DNA of 46,378 bases, from the NCBI GenBank assembly GCA_013619145.1, contig JABXKR010000285.1, positions 1 through 46,378 of the forward strand, given 5' to 3'. The stretch is from Psychromonas sp. (GTDB lineage Bacteria > Pseudomonadota > Gammaproteobacteria > Enterobacterales > Psychromonadaceae). Position numbers and translations under genes: made by a program. Of the stretch, positions 1 to 8,411 are shown one piece after another (position 1 is the first letter of the stretch; each line of letters opens with the position of its first letter). The notes under the pieces were generated by a model. That model had not been told where the DNA came from and did no database searches. It saw only the letters and a list, made by a program, of their open reading frames with translations.

Positions 1-1
1 T

Positions 2-763
2 GAAGCAGTAGATAAAGAATCTGAGATTTACCAAAAATTGATTGTAAACAGACCAATAACTCGAGGAAACAAATCTATTGAAGCGGAAGAAGAAACTGAG
101 AAATATTCCTTGACTGCATATGTACATCTTGCCCTATCATTTCCTCTTGGATCCATGCTCTCTGCAGTTATAGGTAAAAACTTTTCAACACCCGTTGAAG
201 AGGGGAAAAATGATTATTTACTTTGTATGGATAAAGTTTATCAATATGCAGGTTACATTGCGGTAAATATTTCATCTCCAAATACTCCGGGATTACGCTC
301 ATTACAATATGGTGAAGCACTTGATGAGTTATTGGATGCTTTAAAAATACGTCAAGCAGAACTTCAGGAAAAGCATAATAAATACGTACCTATTGCATTA
401 AAAGTCGCACCTGATTTAAGTGATCAAGAAATTGAATCAATTGCCAGTTCACTGCTTAAATATAAAATAGACGGTTTAATTGCGACCAATACAACACTGG
501 ATCGTGAAATAATTAAAGGTATGTCGCATGCAAGTGAAGCGGGTGGTTTAAGCGGTCGTCCTCTGCAAAGTAAAAGCACGATTGTAATTGCAAAATTTGC
601 ATCTCACTTAAATGGTCAGATCCCGATTATTGGGGTTGGTGGTATTGATGGTGTGGTAGCTGCAAAAGAAAAAATAGATGCAGGTGCAAGCTTGGTACAA
701 ATCTACTCAGGTTTTATCTATCACGGCCCGCAATTAGTTAAAAACATAGTAAATAATATTTAA
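2..763 (+). CDS. pyrD: Dihydroorotate dehydrogenase (quinone), C-terminal part with a foreign N-terminus; open at left edge
   Basis: From about base 166 (IGKN) to the stop the protein follows class 2 dihydroorotate dehydrogenase closely. It keeps the active-site serine segment [11 protein letters not shown], the FMN/orotate-binding ATNTT, the GGLSG turn, IGVGGI and QIYSGF. That is roughly the last 200 of about 336 residues. PyrD oxidises dihydroorotate to orotate at the inner membrane, passing electrons to quinone. The reading frame stays open leftwards to base 2, but those roughly 55 codons do not resemble the PyrD N-terminal half: the N-terminal membrane helices and the first half of the barrel with its early FMN contacts are missing. 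A TTG at 38 or ATG at 155 could be read as starts, with no convincing ribosome site. Likely a truncated or rearranged gene, or a misassembly at this edge. Family certain, function doubtful. Confidence 0.75.
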   Translation, partial: EAVDKESEIYQKLIVNRPITRGNKSIEAEEETEKYSLTAYVHLALSFPLGSMLSAVIGKNFSTPVEEGKNDYLLCMDKVYQYAGYIAVNISSPNTPGLRSLQYGEALDELLDALKIRQAELQEKHNKYVPIALKVAPDLSDQEIESIASSLLKYKIDGLIATNTTLDREIIKGMSHASEAGGLSGRPLQSKSTIVIAKFASHLNGQIPIIGVGGIDGVVAAKEKIDAGASLVQIYSGFIYHGPQLVKNIVNNI

Positions 764-777
764 TTACTCTTCTATAA

Positions 778-831
778 ATAGGTTGGTTAGAAGATAGACA
801 AAGACGTTTGTTTTATCTTCTAGTCAGCCTA
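778..831 (+). terminator. Long hairpin after pyrD
   Basis: Two 19-base arms (778-796 and 813-831) pair along their whole length if G-U pairs are allowed. The loop is about 16 bases. There is only a weak T-run after it, so it may be a transcript-end or stability hairpin rather than a strong intrinsic terminator. The rest of the 444-base gap up to 1207 holds the next gene's promoter and nothing else recognised. Confidence 0.5.
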
Positions 832-1147
832 TCTATTTACAATGAAGATCTACTTCTTTGTATGTAATTCACAGCAACGCTTCCATACGCCAATTATTAA
901 TATGGCAAATCCTTCTATATTTTCTAGATCTGCAAATCAATAAACCAATTGCGCATAATCAGCTGGATTTTGATGTTAACTTGCTCCCGTTTTGTTAAAT
1001 TTGCGCGCAAGGTGATTGGCTTTTGTTTTTACCTGTTTATGCTGTAAAAACCGTCTTTTGCGAGGCTTTATGTGAAATTGTTGCATAATAATTCGCAGAT
1101 TGATTTTTCGTATGTGATTTCTTGGTAAATATACCATTCTCGCTTGC

Positions 1148-1176
1148 TTGAATTTGCTTCTGATTCTGTCTATAAA
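1148..1176 (+). promoter_or_regulatory. Sigma70-type promoter of the NSS transporter
   Basis: TTGAAT (1148-1153) and TATAAA (1171-1176) are separated by 17 bases. They lie 31 bases before the start codon at 1208, which has the ribosome site AAAGGA. Seen directly; not tested. Confidence 0.55.
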
Positions 1177-1207
1177 GGCAAATATATTATTAATTAAAGG
1201 ACTTTAA

Positions 1208-2605
1208 ATGAATATGGATACACATGTTTCGAATCGATGGTCAAGTCGATACGCATACGTTTTAGCAGCAACGGGAGCTGCAGTAGGATTAGGTAACATA
1301 TGGAAATTCCCATATATTATGGGAGAAAATGGCGGTGGTGCGTTCGTTTTTGTCTATCTTTTATGTGTATTATTTATCGGTATTCCGATAATGATGGCCG
1401 AAGTTGTAATTGGTAAACGTGGTCGCTCCACACCAGCCAATGCTACTGCTCATGTTGCTACTGAAGCCGGTCATTCATCACATTGGTCGGTTATCGGTAC
1501 AATGGGGGTATTAGCTGGTTTCTTAATTTTAAGCTTTTATATTGTTATCGCCGGTTGGGCGGGTGCTTACGTGTTTTACGCCGGAACTGGCGAATTTAGC
1601 GCAGCCGCAGCTGATCCTGCGACAAATGCTGAAGCAATTGGTACCTTATTTGGTAACTTAGTAAGCAGTGTTCCACAGTTGCTTATCTGGACGACATTAA
1701 CCATGGTTGCTGTTATCTATGTTATCTCTAAAGGTGTTAAAGGCGGCCTTGAAACGGCAGTAACCTATTTAATGCCTGCATTATTAGTCTTACTTGTCGC
1801 TATTATGCTTTATTCTGCTGTAGTGGGGGATTTTGCTGCTGCATTTTCATTTATGTTTGATATCGATTTCTCTAAACTTACTATTGAAGGTGTATTAGTG
1901 GCATTAGGTCATGCCTTTTTCACCCTAAGTTTAGCGTCAGGTATTATGATGGTATACGGAGCATACCTGCCTGAAGGTGTGTCGATTGCAAAAACCTCTA
2001 TTATGATTGCTATTGCCGATACTATGGTTGCATTAATTGCCGGTTTAGCTATTTACCCGATTGTTTTCGCGCATGGTTTAGAGCCAAGTGCAGGTCCAGG
2101 TCTCTTATTCCAATCTCTTCCTATTGCGTTTGGTTCAATGCCAATGGGTGATTTTGTTGGTACCCTGTTCTTTATCATGATTGTATTTGCTGCATTTACT
2201 TCAGCAATTGCTTTACTTGAAGCGACTGCTGCTTACCTTGAAGAACGTCAAGGATTGCCTCGTGTTAAAGCTGCGATCATTGCAGGTCTAGCTATCTGGA
2301 TTTGCAGTCTTGGTACAGTCTTCTCTTTAGCAGGCACTGAGTGGGCACAAATTAACTTTGGTTTCATGGGTGGTAACATCTTTGATATGTTAGATTATTT
2401 AACCGCAAATGTTTTAATGCCTCTTGGTGGATTATTAATTTCAGTGTTTGCTGGTTGGGTGATGAAGTCTGAAGTGGTTAAAGAAGAGTTTGGCCTGGCG
2501 GATTGGCAGTTCTCCATTGTAATGGTTTTATTACGTTACGTTGCGCCACTAGGTATCCTGTTCGTATTTGCTAATTCAGTGGGTATTTTAGATTTCATAA
2601 AATAA
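1208..2605 (+). CDS. Sodium-dependent transporter, neurotransmitter:sodium symporter (NSS/SNF) family
   Basis: A 465-residue inner-membrane protein with about 11 hydrophobic segments. It opens with the family's signature first helix: RWSSRYAYVLAATGAAVGLG followed by NIWKFPYIMGENGGGAF. The unwound Gly-rich part of helix 1 and the GNIWKFP stretch form the Na+ and substrate site in the LeuT fold. Bacterial members import amino acids or related amines with Na+; the substrate cannot be read from sequence. The length suits the 11-helix bacterial group. It stands alone with its own promoter and terminators. Na+-coupled uptake fits the marine setting suggested by PomAB. Family assignment is firm, substrate unknown. 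Confidence 0.93.
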   Translation: MNMDTHVSNRWSSRYAYVLAATGAAVGLGNIWKFPYIMGENGGGAFVFVYLLCVLFIGIPIMMAEVVIGKRGRSTPANATAHVATEAGHSSHWSVIGTMGVLAGFLILSFYIVIAGWAGAYVFYAGTGEFSAAAADPATNAEAIGTLFGNLVSSVPQLLIWTTLTMVAVIYVISKGVKGGLETAVTYLMPALLVLLVAIMLYSAVVGDFAAAFSFMFDIDFSKLTIEGVLVALGHAFFTLSLASGIMMVYGAYLPEGVSIAKTSIMIAIADTMVALIAGLAIYPIVFAHGLEPSAGPGLLFQSLPIAFGSMPMGDFVGTLFFIMIVFAAFTSAIALLEATAAYLEERQGLPRVKAAIIAGLAIWICSLGTVFSLAGTEWAQINFGFMGGNIFDMLDYLTANVLMPLGGLLISVFAGWVMKSEVVKEEFGLADWQFSIVMVLLRYVAPLGILFVFANSVGILDFIK

Positions 2606-2622
2606 TCTATCTGACAAATTTA

Positions 2623-2655
2623 AAACCGTTTACAAGAAACTAAGCGGTTTTTTTA
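2623..2655 (+). terminator. Rho-independent terminator after the NSS transporter
   Basis: AAACCG and CGGTTT arms with a T7 run begin 18 bases after the stop codon. Confidence 0.75.
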
Positions 2656-2679
2656 TGCTTGTCACTGAATTTCAGAAAC

Positions 2680-2710
2680 AAAAAAGGCAACTCATTGAGT
2701 TGCCTTTTTT
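2680..2710. terminator. Bidirectional terminator between the NSS gene and rlmG
   Basis: AAAAAAGGCAACTC and GAGTTGCCTTTTTT form a near-perfect palindrome with A and T tails on both sides. It can end transcripts from both convergent genes; it lies 17 bases past the rlmG stop. Confidence 0.85.
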
Positions 2711-2727
2711 AATTGTTTTTGTGGAAA

Positions 2728-3876
2728 TTAATCCATTTTTACAGCACGTAAAATAACAAACTTTTTGTTTTCTGTGACTAATTCGCAGTTACCAAAAATA
2801 CGTTCTAACTTGTCTTGGTAATCAAGGTGGCGATTACCCACAATCACAAGTTCACCACCATCAGCTAAACAGAAACGAGCATCATTAAACATGCTCCAAG
2901 CAATATGGTCGGTAATCGCTTGTTGCTGATGGAATGGAGGGTTGCATAAGATAAGATCGTAAGTTCTCGGTTTAAAACCAACCAGACCGTTATTCACTAC
3001 AAAACGGGCATTGTCAGTTTGCTCTTCCGGTAAATTTTTCAGCATATTAATACGTGCAGAGTCAACTGCCATATAAGATTCATCAATAAAGGTAATTTGT
3101 GCTTCTGGATAAGCCTGTGATGCAGCCATACCGACAATACCGTTACCACAGCCTAAATCAACGATTTTAGAAAAATCGCCTTCCGGTAAATTATCCATTA
3201 AGAAACGACCACCGATATCGAGATGATTACGGGAGAATACATTGGCGTGGTTATGAATTTTCCAATCCTGTTTTTCTATTTCCCAAGTCAGAGCGATCTC
3301 TTTCTCAGGAACTTCTTGCTGCTCAACCAAGCTGAAAATCAAGCGGGATTTCTTTTTAGCCAATGAGGTTTTTGTGCTGCCAATATATTGTTCAAACAAC
3401 TGCAGTGTAGAGTTGTGAATCATATTTACTTTACCCGCTGCAACAACAATCGTTTCTGGTGATAAAACATCACGCAGTTGCTGTAAAAGAAACTCAAGGT
3501 AAGCAAGTGTTTTCGGTATTTTAATTAAAACAATTTTTACATTCTTAGGAAAGCTTTGTAAGCAGTCCTGAATAAGAACATTTTCTTCAGGGCAGTTATT
3601 ACGCTGCATATTGAGTTTAATTGAACTTAGTGACAGGTATGAGTCTGAAATAACAGTACGTTCAAATTCTTGGAAATAACAACTTAAAGCGCCAAAACCA
3701 TCATTAATCAGTAGTATTTGCTCATCTTCACCAAGGTGTTTCTCAAGCTGGTTCTCATTAAAGTAGTTAATCAGGTATTCATCAGCAGAATCCCATGCTT
3801 GTAGCGTCTCTTGCTTATTTCTTGGATGACGATGCAGGACCAGCGTTTGCTCTGCAATGTTTAGTGTTTCATTCAT
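2728..3876 (-). CDS. rlmG: 23S rRNA (guanine-1835-N2)-methyltransferase RlmG
   Basis: A 382-residue cytoplasmic protein, close to the usual length of RlmG (about 378). The N-terminal half is the degenerate methyltransferase-like domain of the RsmC/RlmG group. The C-terminal half is a class I SAM-dependent methyltransferase with the SAM-binding segment KIVDLGCGNGIVGMAA and the catalytic motif LILCNPPFHQQ (NPPF, typical of N2-guanine methylation). Established role: methylates G1835 of 23S rRNA. The start ATG at 3876 is followed by NETLNIAEQTLVLHRHP as in relatives. It is a single-gene unit divergent from the GH18-like lipoprotein gene. RsmC is the nearest alternative; overall resemblance favours RlmG. 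Confidence 0.92.
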   Translation of the reverse strand: MNETLNIAEQTLVLHRHPRNKQETLQAWDSADEYLINYFNENQLEKHLGEDEQILLINDGFGALSCYFQEFERTVISDSYLSLSSIKLNMQRNNCPEENVLIQDCLQSFPKNVKIVLIKIPKTLAYLEFLLQQLRDVLSPETIVVAAGKVNMIHNSTLQLFEQYIGSTKTSLAKKKSRLIFSLVEQQEVPEKEIALTWEIEKQDWKIHNHANVFSRNHLDIGGRFLMDNLPEGDFSKIVDLGCGNGIVGMAASQAYPEAQITFIDESYMAVDSARINMLKNLPEEQTDNARFVVNNGLVGFKPRTYDLILCNPPFHQQQAITDHIAWSMFNDARFCLADGGELVIVGNRHLDYQDKLERIFGNCELVTENKKFVILRAVKMD

Positions 3877-3988
3877 GGAATTTCACCTAATTAAGTGGTT
3901 TGGATATAAAAACGTATTTTAGCTTGCTTCAAGACTTTAGGTAAGCGATATTATCCGCTTTCATATAAATAGATTAACGGAGAGTTAC

Positions 3989-5047
3989 TTGTTCAATATC
4001 CTAAGAACTTTTAATAACAAAACGGCCAAGTTAATGCTTTGTTTTTTGGCTGTTTCCTGTTTAACGGCTTGTGAGGGGCTATTCGAGAAAATGTTTCCGG
4101 AGGACTGGGAAAAAGATCCGGAGGTTTGTGAAACAGACACCACTGCGGTGACTTTTAAAAAAGTCGCTTATTGGGATGGCGATGATACGGATAACATGGA
4201 AGATGTAGATTATGAACAGTTAACACATCTTATTTACGGTTATTTAGAGGTTAATGCAGATGCAAGTTTAGTCACTTTTGATGATGATGAAGTGGATGAC
4301 TTTGAAGATATGATTGCATCTGCTAGAGCGGCAGGGGTCAAAGTTGCCATTTCCATTGGCGGAGATGGCAATGCCAGCAATCTTAAGACCATTGCGAGTT
4401 CTTCCTCTATTACTAATACATTTGTAGACAACGTTATTGAGTTCGTTGAAGACAATGATCTCGAAGGGGTTGATCTGAATTGGCAGTTTCCATCGGATGA
4501 TGATGAAGGAGAACTTTTTGAAGATTTAGTGGAAAAACTTTCAGATAAGTTATGGGATAACGGTTATTTTTTTAGTATTGCAGTTGTTTCAGGTGAAGAC
4601 GAAGACCTTGCTGACTCAATTGACAGCTCGGTGTTTGATTATGTAGATTTTGTTAATGTCAGAGCTTTTGATTCAACAAATAGTGATAATCTCCACTCAT
4701 CTAAACAAGATGCCATCGATGCCATCGATTACTGGACAGAACGTTGCTTAATCAAAAATAAATTGGTGCTTGGCATCCCTTTTTATTCGCGCGGTGATAG
4801 CGTAGACAGTTACGCTGATATTATTGATGTCAAACGTGCGTATGCCTGTATCGATGAAAGTAAAGATCGGAATTATAACGGTATTCCAACGGTTATCTAT
4901 AAAACTAATTATGCAATGAGCTATGCAGGTGGTGTGATGATTCAGTCACTGGAACAAGATACCTATGATACGGGGTTACTTGAGTATTCATTATTGAATG
5001 TGATAAGTGAAACGGAATCAGGTAATACAGTGAGTATTTGCGACTAA
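3989..5047 (+). CDS. GH18-fold (chitinase-like) lipoprotein with a degenerate catalytic motif
   Basis: A 352-residue predicted lipoprotein. Its signal peptide ends in the lipobox LTAC (Cys28), so it should be anchored to a membrane after export. A GH18-type barrel follows: LTHLIYGYLEVN resembles the first strand, VAISIGGDGN is the SxGG motif, FDYVDFVNVRAFD the strand-6 motif and LGIPFYSRG the strand-7 motif. The catalytic DxxDxDxE signature should sit at residues 159-166. Here it reads EGVDLNWQ, so the first Asp is Glu, the third Asp is Asn and the catalytic Glu is Gln (codons at 4463-4486). Hydrolysis by the normal substrate-assisted route is therefore unlikely; a chitin- or glycan-binding role is more plausible (inference). 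Start is TTG with ribosome site GGAG. The protein is unusually rich in Asp and Glu. Confidence 0.82.
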   Translation: MFNILRTFNNKTAKLMLCFLAVSCLTACEGLFEKMFPEDWEKDPEVCETDTTAVTFKKVAYWDGDDTDNMEDVDYEQLTHLIYGYLEVNADASLVTFDDDEVDDFEDMIASARAAGVKVAISIGGDGNASNLKTIASSSSITNTFVDNVIEFVEDNDLEGVDLNWQFPSDDDEGELFEDLVEKLSDKLWDNGYFFSIAVVSGEDEDLADSIDSSVFDYVDFVNVRAFDSTNSDNLHSSKQDAIDAIDYWTERCLIKNKLVLGIPFYSRGDSVDSYADIIDVKRAYACIDESKDRNYNGIPTVIYKTNYAMSYAGGVMIQSLEQDTYDTGLLEYSLLNVISETESGNTVSICD

Positions 5048-5062
5048 TTCTATCTTGGGAAT

Positions 5063-5103
5063 AAGCCACTTAAAATGCCGAAACTCGCATTTTTAAGTGG
5101 CTT
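5063..5103 (+). terminator. Hairpin after the GH18-like gene, overlapping a dispersed repeat
   Basis: Arms AAGCCACTTAAAATGC (5063-5078) and GCATTTTTAAGTGGCTT (5087-5103) pair over about 15 bases around a short loop. There is no T-run after it. It lies 15 bases past the stop and could block read-through, but its right arm is also the spacer of the repeat-borne promoter at 5085-5112. Confidence 0.45.
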
Positions 5104-5112
5104 GGGTATAAT
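5085..5112 (+). promoter_or_regulatory. Repeat-borne promoter upstream of phnA
   Basis: TCGCAT, a 16-base spacer and TATAAT, followed by a GC-rich start region (GCGCCAC). The -10 box ends 43 bases before the phnA ATG. The same layout recurs at 10583-10610 and 21593-21620 and at both ends of the 352-bp element at 35165-35516. Confidence 0.5.
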
Positions 5113-5154
5113 AAGCGCCACTTTTATTCCCTCCAATTTTTAAGGTGTTAATTC

Positions 5155-5748
5155 ATGCCAATTAAAACAATCCTGTTAGAGCGTAATAACTCAGCATGTG
5201 AGCTATGTAGCGCAACCGATAATCTTTCTGTTTATGAAGTACCACCTGTTGCTGAGCCAAATTCAGATAAATCGGTACTAGTTTGTGAAACTTGTCTTTC
5301 ACAAATTGAAAAAAACAGCGAGATGGATAATAACCATTGGCGATGTTTAAATGACAGCATGTGGAGTCAAGTTCCTGCTGTACAAGTAACGGCGTTCCGC
5401 ATGTTAACGCGTTTAGCCAAATCGGAAGGTTGGGCACAAGACCTGCTTGACATGATGTATATGGAAGATGAGCAAAAAGCGTGGGCTGACTATGGTGTTG
5501 CTGCCGATGATATTGAAGAGGTGCCACCTACACGTGATTCTAACGGTACTATTTTAGTTGCGGGTGATAACGTAACTTTAATTAAAGACTTAGATGTGAA
5601 AGGCGGTAACTTCACCGCTAAACGAGGAACACCAGTACGTAATATCTCATTAACTGATAATCCTGAGCATATTGAAGGCCGTGTAAATGGTGTTCGCATT
5701 GTTTTATTAACATGTTACCTTAAGAAAATGCCTCTTTTTGAAGACTAA
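5155..5748 (+). CDS. PhnA/YjdM-family zinc-ribbon protein
   Basis: A 197-residue cytoplasmic protein. The N-terminus has a PhnA-type zinc ribbon (CELC near residue 15 and CETC near 43). The C-terminal 70 residues form the PhnA domain (DSNGTILVAGDNVTLIKDLD, then VKGGNF, RGTPVRNI and IEGRVNGVRIVLLTCYLKK), an SH3-like fold. About 60 extra residues separate the two, giving the long form rather than the 111-residue E. coli YjdM. The historical phn name does not prove a phosphonate role; the biochemical function of the family is not settled. Monocistronic, driven by the repeat-borne promoter, followed by another copy of that repeat at 5765-5806. Confidence 0.85.
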   Translation: MPIKTILLERNNSACELCSATDNLSVYEVPPVAEPNSDKSVLVCETCLSQIEKNSEMDNNHWRCLNDSMWSQVPAVQVTAFRMLTRLAKSEGWAQDLLDMMYMEDEQKAWADYGVAADDIEEVPPTRDSNGTILVAGDNVTLIKDLDVKGGNFTAKRGTPVRNISLTDNPEHIEGRVNGVRIVLLTCYLKKMPLFED

Positions 5749-5764
5749 AAAATTATAAAGCAGA

Positions 5765-5806
5765 TATACCTAAGCCGTCTGTATTTCCATGTGGTTTGGG
5801 TATAAA
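5765..5806. repeat. Minimal copy of the TATACC...GGGTATA dispersed repeat
   Basis: A short unit bounded by TATACC and GGTTTGGGTATA in inverted orientation. Its right half keeps the spacing of the larger copies: CTGTAT, 16 bases, TATAAA. It points into the 3' end of the chemoreceptor gene, so any transcript would be antisense. Confidence 0.5.
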
Positions 5807-5841
5807 AAAGCCCTGCATCAGTTATTCTGAGCAAGGCTTTA
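5805..5841 (-). terminator. Terminator of the chemoreceptor gene
   Basis: Reading on the minus strand, AAAGCCTTGC pairs with GCAGGGCTTT with one mismatch, followed by a T-run. It lies just after the stop at 5857. Confidence 0.7.
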
Positions 5842-5856
5842 TAGGTCTTTAGTGAG

Positions 5857-7716
5857 TTAGATAGTGAATCGATCTATCTCGCTGGTTAGGGCATTTGCCT
5901 GTTGTGATAACTCTCCACTCATCTGTTCGTTTTGTTGTGCGGATACACTTGCTGTTTCAGCAACATCACGGATAGAAACAATATGGCGGTTCACCTCTGA
6001 TGCTACCGCACTTTGCTCCTGAATTGCGGTCGCAATGGCGGTAGTCATATCCATAATGTTCACCACATCACTGTTTATCTCTTCAAGCATGCGACCCGCT
6101 TCTCCTGCTTGATTGCTACTTTCCTCTCCTTCATTTCGACACTCTGTCATTAGCGTGACAATGCTTTGCGTTCTCGTTTGTAAAGTGCCAATGATATTTT
6201 CAATCTCTTTGGTCGACTCTTGTGTGCGGCTGGCGAGCGAACGTACTTCATCCGCAACAACAGCAAAACCTCGTCCCTGCTCTCCTGCACGGGCCGCTTC
6301 AATAGCGGCATTGAGTGCCAGTAAGTTCGTTTGTTCTGCAATGCCGCGAATAACATCCAATACAGAGCCGATTGTTTGACTATCTTTAGCAAGCTCATTA
6401 ACTACCGCCTCAGATTCAACTAATTTTTCTGACAACACAGTGATTTGCTGGATTGTTACTTCAACACCCTGCATGCCTTTGCCTGCATTTTTATTGGTTT
6501 GCTGTGCTTTATCTGCGGCATCGGTTGTATTACTTGCAATCTCTTCAATTGTTGCCACCATTTCTGTTACGGCTGTTGCAACCATATCAGTTTCCTGCAT
6601 TTGTGATGCAACACCTGTGTTTGTTTGTTGGATGTTATCTACGAGTGTCTCTGTCGCACTATTAACACTTCCGACGGTTTGATTAACAGAAACGATTAAA
6701 TGTTGGAAATTAGCAATCATATTATTGAATGCATTTGCCATATCGGCTAATTCATCCTTGCTTTTTGACTTGATATTAATCGTTAAGTTATTTGTTTCTG
6801 CGGCCTCTACCATTGAGCTTTTAATGAGTGTAATTGATGTAATAACACCTTTGCCAATGAACCAAGAGATTAATGCGCCAAGAATGATAGCAAAGGTAAA
6901 AATAGAGTAGGTTAACTGATTAATAGAGCTAACATATTCAACCACTGCACTGTTAATTTTTGTTAACAATGTATTTAAAATGTCATCAACTTTATGAACG
7001 GTGCTGCGCATCTCATTTTGTAAACCCTGATCGGCTCGAAAGCCTAATTTTTTTTGTTCTTTAACCAAAGCTAAAAATGCATCATGGTAAATTTTTAGCG
7101 CATTATTAATGGTGGATTTTTGTGAGTGAGGTAAATAGCTTTTGTAAATTATATTATCTAATTTTTGGAAATTATCCTGGAAATTTTTAACGTATTTATC
7201 TTCCAAACGAAGCATAAAGTTTTTTTCATTACGCCTTAGTGTGAGCATCATGCTTAATGCGCGATAATCCACATCACCAATCGCCTTTTCGGCTTCATTT
7301 ACTGCTTTTGTTAGTTTTCCATAAATGCCACTTTTAGAATCCAAACCAATACGCTGTTGAGTGTTTACCAGCGCGGTGAAATTCTGTTGATATTCAGCCA
7401 ATATTTTATTTAACTGCATCGCTTCTGTACTGGAAACGCCGATTGAATTTAACTGTTCACTAATATGATGAAGATCATCGTTTAAAATAGAAATTCGCTG
7501 ATTGAATTTATCGAGCTGTTTAACATCTTTGCGCATAATAAAATCTTTTTCATGTCGCCTTAACTGTAAAATATTAACTTCGATTTCTCCGAGATGTTGT
7601 ACGATTTGAATATCTTTTTGCAGTGAAGAGGAGGAGAAATTAATTAATAACAGCATGGCTATCATGCTTAAAATGAATCCTGCGGTATTGATGGTTAATT
7701 TATGTTTAATAAGCAT
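5857..7716 (-). CDS. Methyl-accepting chemotaxis protein with an HBM-like helical sensor
   Basis: A 619-residue transmembrane chemoreceptor. Order: an N-terminal membrane helix (residues about 9-28), a large all-helical periplasmic region, a second membrane helix (about 268-288), HAMP, then the cytoplasmic signalling domain with the hairpin tip [20 protein letters not shown] and [15 protein letters not shown]. The periplasmic part has two similar motifs, [11 protein letters not shown] and [11 protein letters not shown], the hallmark of the helical bimodular (HBM) sensor type; known HBM receptors bind small organic acids or polyamines. The ligand here is unknown. It signals through CheW/CheA to the flagellar motor, whose stator genes (pomAB) lie at 18-19.8 kb. 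No adjacent che genes. Confidence 0.92.
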   Translation of the reverse strand: MLIKHKLTINTAGFILSMIAMLLLINFSSSSLQKDIQIVQHLGEIEVNILQLRRHEKDFIMRKDVKQLDKFNQRISILNDDLHHISEQLNSIGVSSTEAMQLNKILAEYQQNFTALVNTQQRIGLDSKSGIYGKLTKAVNEAEKAIGDVDYRALSMMLTLRRNEKNFMLRLEDKYVKNFQDNFQKLDNIIYKSYLPHSQKSTINNALKIYHDAFLALVKEQKKLGFRADQGLQNEMRSTVHKVDDILNTLLTKINSAVVEYVSSINQLTYSIFTFAIILGALISWFIGKGVITSITLIKSSMVEAAETNNLTINIKSKSKDELADMANAFNNMIANFQHLIVSVNQTVGSVNSATETLVDNIQQTNTGVASQMQETDMVATAVTEMVATIEEIASNTTDAADKAQQTNKNAGKGMQGVEVTIQQITVLSEKLVESEAVVNELAKDSQTIGSVLDVIRGIAEQTNLLALNAAIEAARAGEQGRGFAVVADEVRSLASRTQESTKEIENIIGTLQTRTQSIVTLMTECRNEGEESSNQAGEAGRMLEEINSDVVNIMDMTTAIATAIQEQSAVASEVNRHIVSIRDVAETASVSAQQNEQMSGELSQQANALTSEIDRFTI

Positions 7717-8121
7717 CTTTTTTGACCTTGGTTGGTTTTAATTCGCTGTTTTGTTAAACAGTATTAAAATGTACATCTTTTTGTGGGGAGGAATTATTAC
7801 TACGTAGTAATTGTATGAAACAATATTGCAGTTCGCCACTCATCTCTTTGAGAAAACTACTTCATAAATAAATCAAAAAAACAATTGTATTAAAAATACA
7901 TTATTACAAATTTGTGTAATAAGTTATTTCTACTAATTTTTTAGGTAAACGACCTGAACCCACATTTGCTTATAAGTTGCGGAGTATGCTTCGTTGCTTA
8001 ATACAATTTGTAATGGCGCTGTATTTTTAAGCACTTTAAGCAAGGAAAATAGGGTAACCATCGGGTTTGCCTGATTTGTAAGCAATTGAACGCTTTTATT
8101 AAATTATTTTATCTTAACTGC
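7717..8121. other. Intergenic region between the chemoreceptor and tRNA-Leu
   Basis: About 400 AT-rich bases between divergent transcription units. It must hold the chemoreceptor promoter on the minus strand. No convincing gene, RNA or repeat was seen. Confidence 0.4.
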
Positions 8122-8149
8122 TTGCGCTGTAATAAAAGTTCTATATAAT
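8122..8149 (+). promoter_or_regulatory. Promoter of tRNA-Leu
   Basis: TTGCGC, a 16-base spacer and TATAAT, followed by the GC-rich discriminator CGCCGC typical of stringently controlled stable-RNA promoters. It ends 33 bases before the tRNA. Confidence 0.7.
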
Positions 8150-8182
8150 TCGCCGCACTTACTTAGAACGACTTAAGTAACC

Positions 8183-8268
8183 GCCCGGGTGGTGGAATTG
8201 GTAGACACAAGGGATTTAAAATCCCTCGCTTTCTGAGCGTGACGGTTCAAGTCCGTCTCCGGGCACCA
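8183..8268 (+). tRNA. tRNA-Leu (anticodon UAA)
   Basis: An 86-base tRNA with encoded CCA. The acceptor arm GCCCGGG pairs with the 3' strand (last pair G-U). D-arm TGGTGGAATTGGTAGACA, anticodon stem-loop with TTTAAAA in the loop giving UAA, a long class II variable arm around CGCTTTCTGAGCG, and T-loop GGTTCAAGTCC are all present. The UAA anticodon reads UUA and UUG codons. Confidence 0.97.
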
Positions 8269-8275
8269 ATTCAAG

Positions 8276-8310
8276 AAAAAAGCTTCACGTCTTCGTGAGG
8301 CTTTTTTTTT
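8276..8310 (+). terminator. Terminator after tRNA-Leu
   Basis: AAAAGCTTCACG and CGTGAGGCTTTT arms around a TCTT loop with a T9-10 tail. Confidence 0.88.
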
Positions 8311-8411
8311 ACCTGAAAATCATGGATAAATAGGGATAGGATCAAAAGGCAAGTTATTACTTTTATCTTATCAATCTATATTAATGCGAAAACTTATCGT
8401 TAAGGAAAGTC

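Noticed and set aside
120-170. Cluster of NdeI, BamHI and PstI sites next to the pyrD junction, suggesting vector sequence
   Set aside because: Sites are not packed as in a polylinker and the flanking bases are ordinary AT-rich sequence; kept only as a reason to check the assembly.
4240-4455. Minus-strand Ser/Thr-rich frame inside the GH18-like gene
   Set aside because: Shadow of the Asp/Glu-rich coding strand; no start signal.
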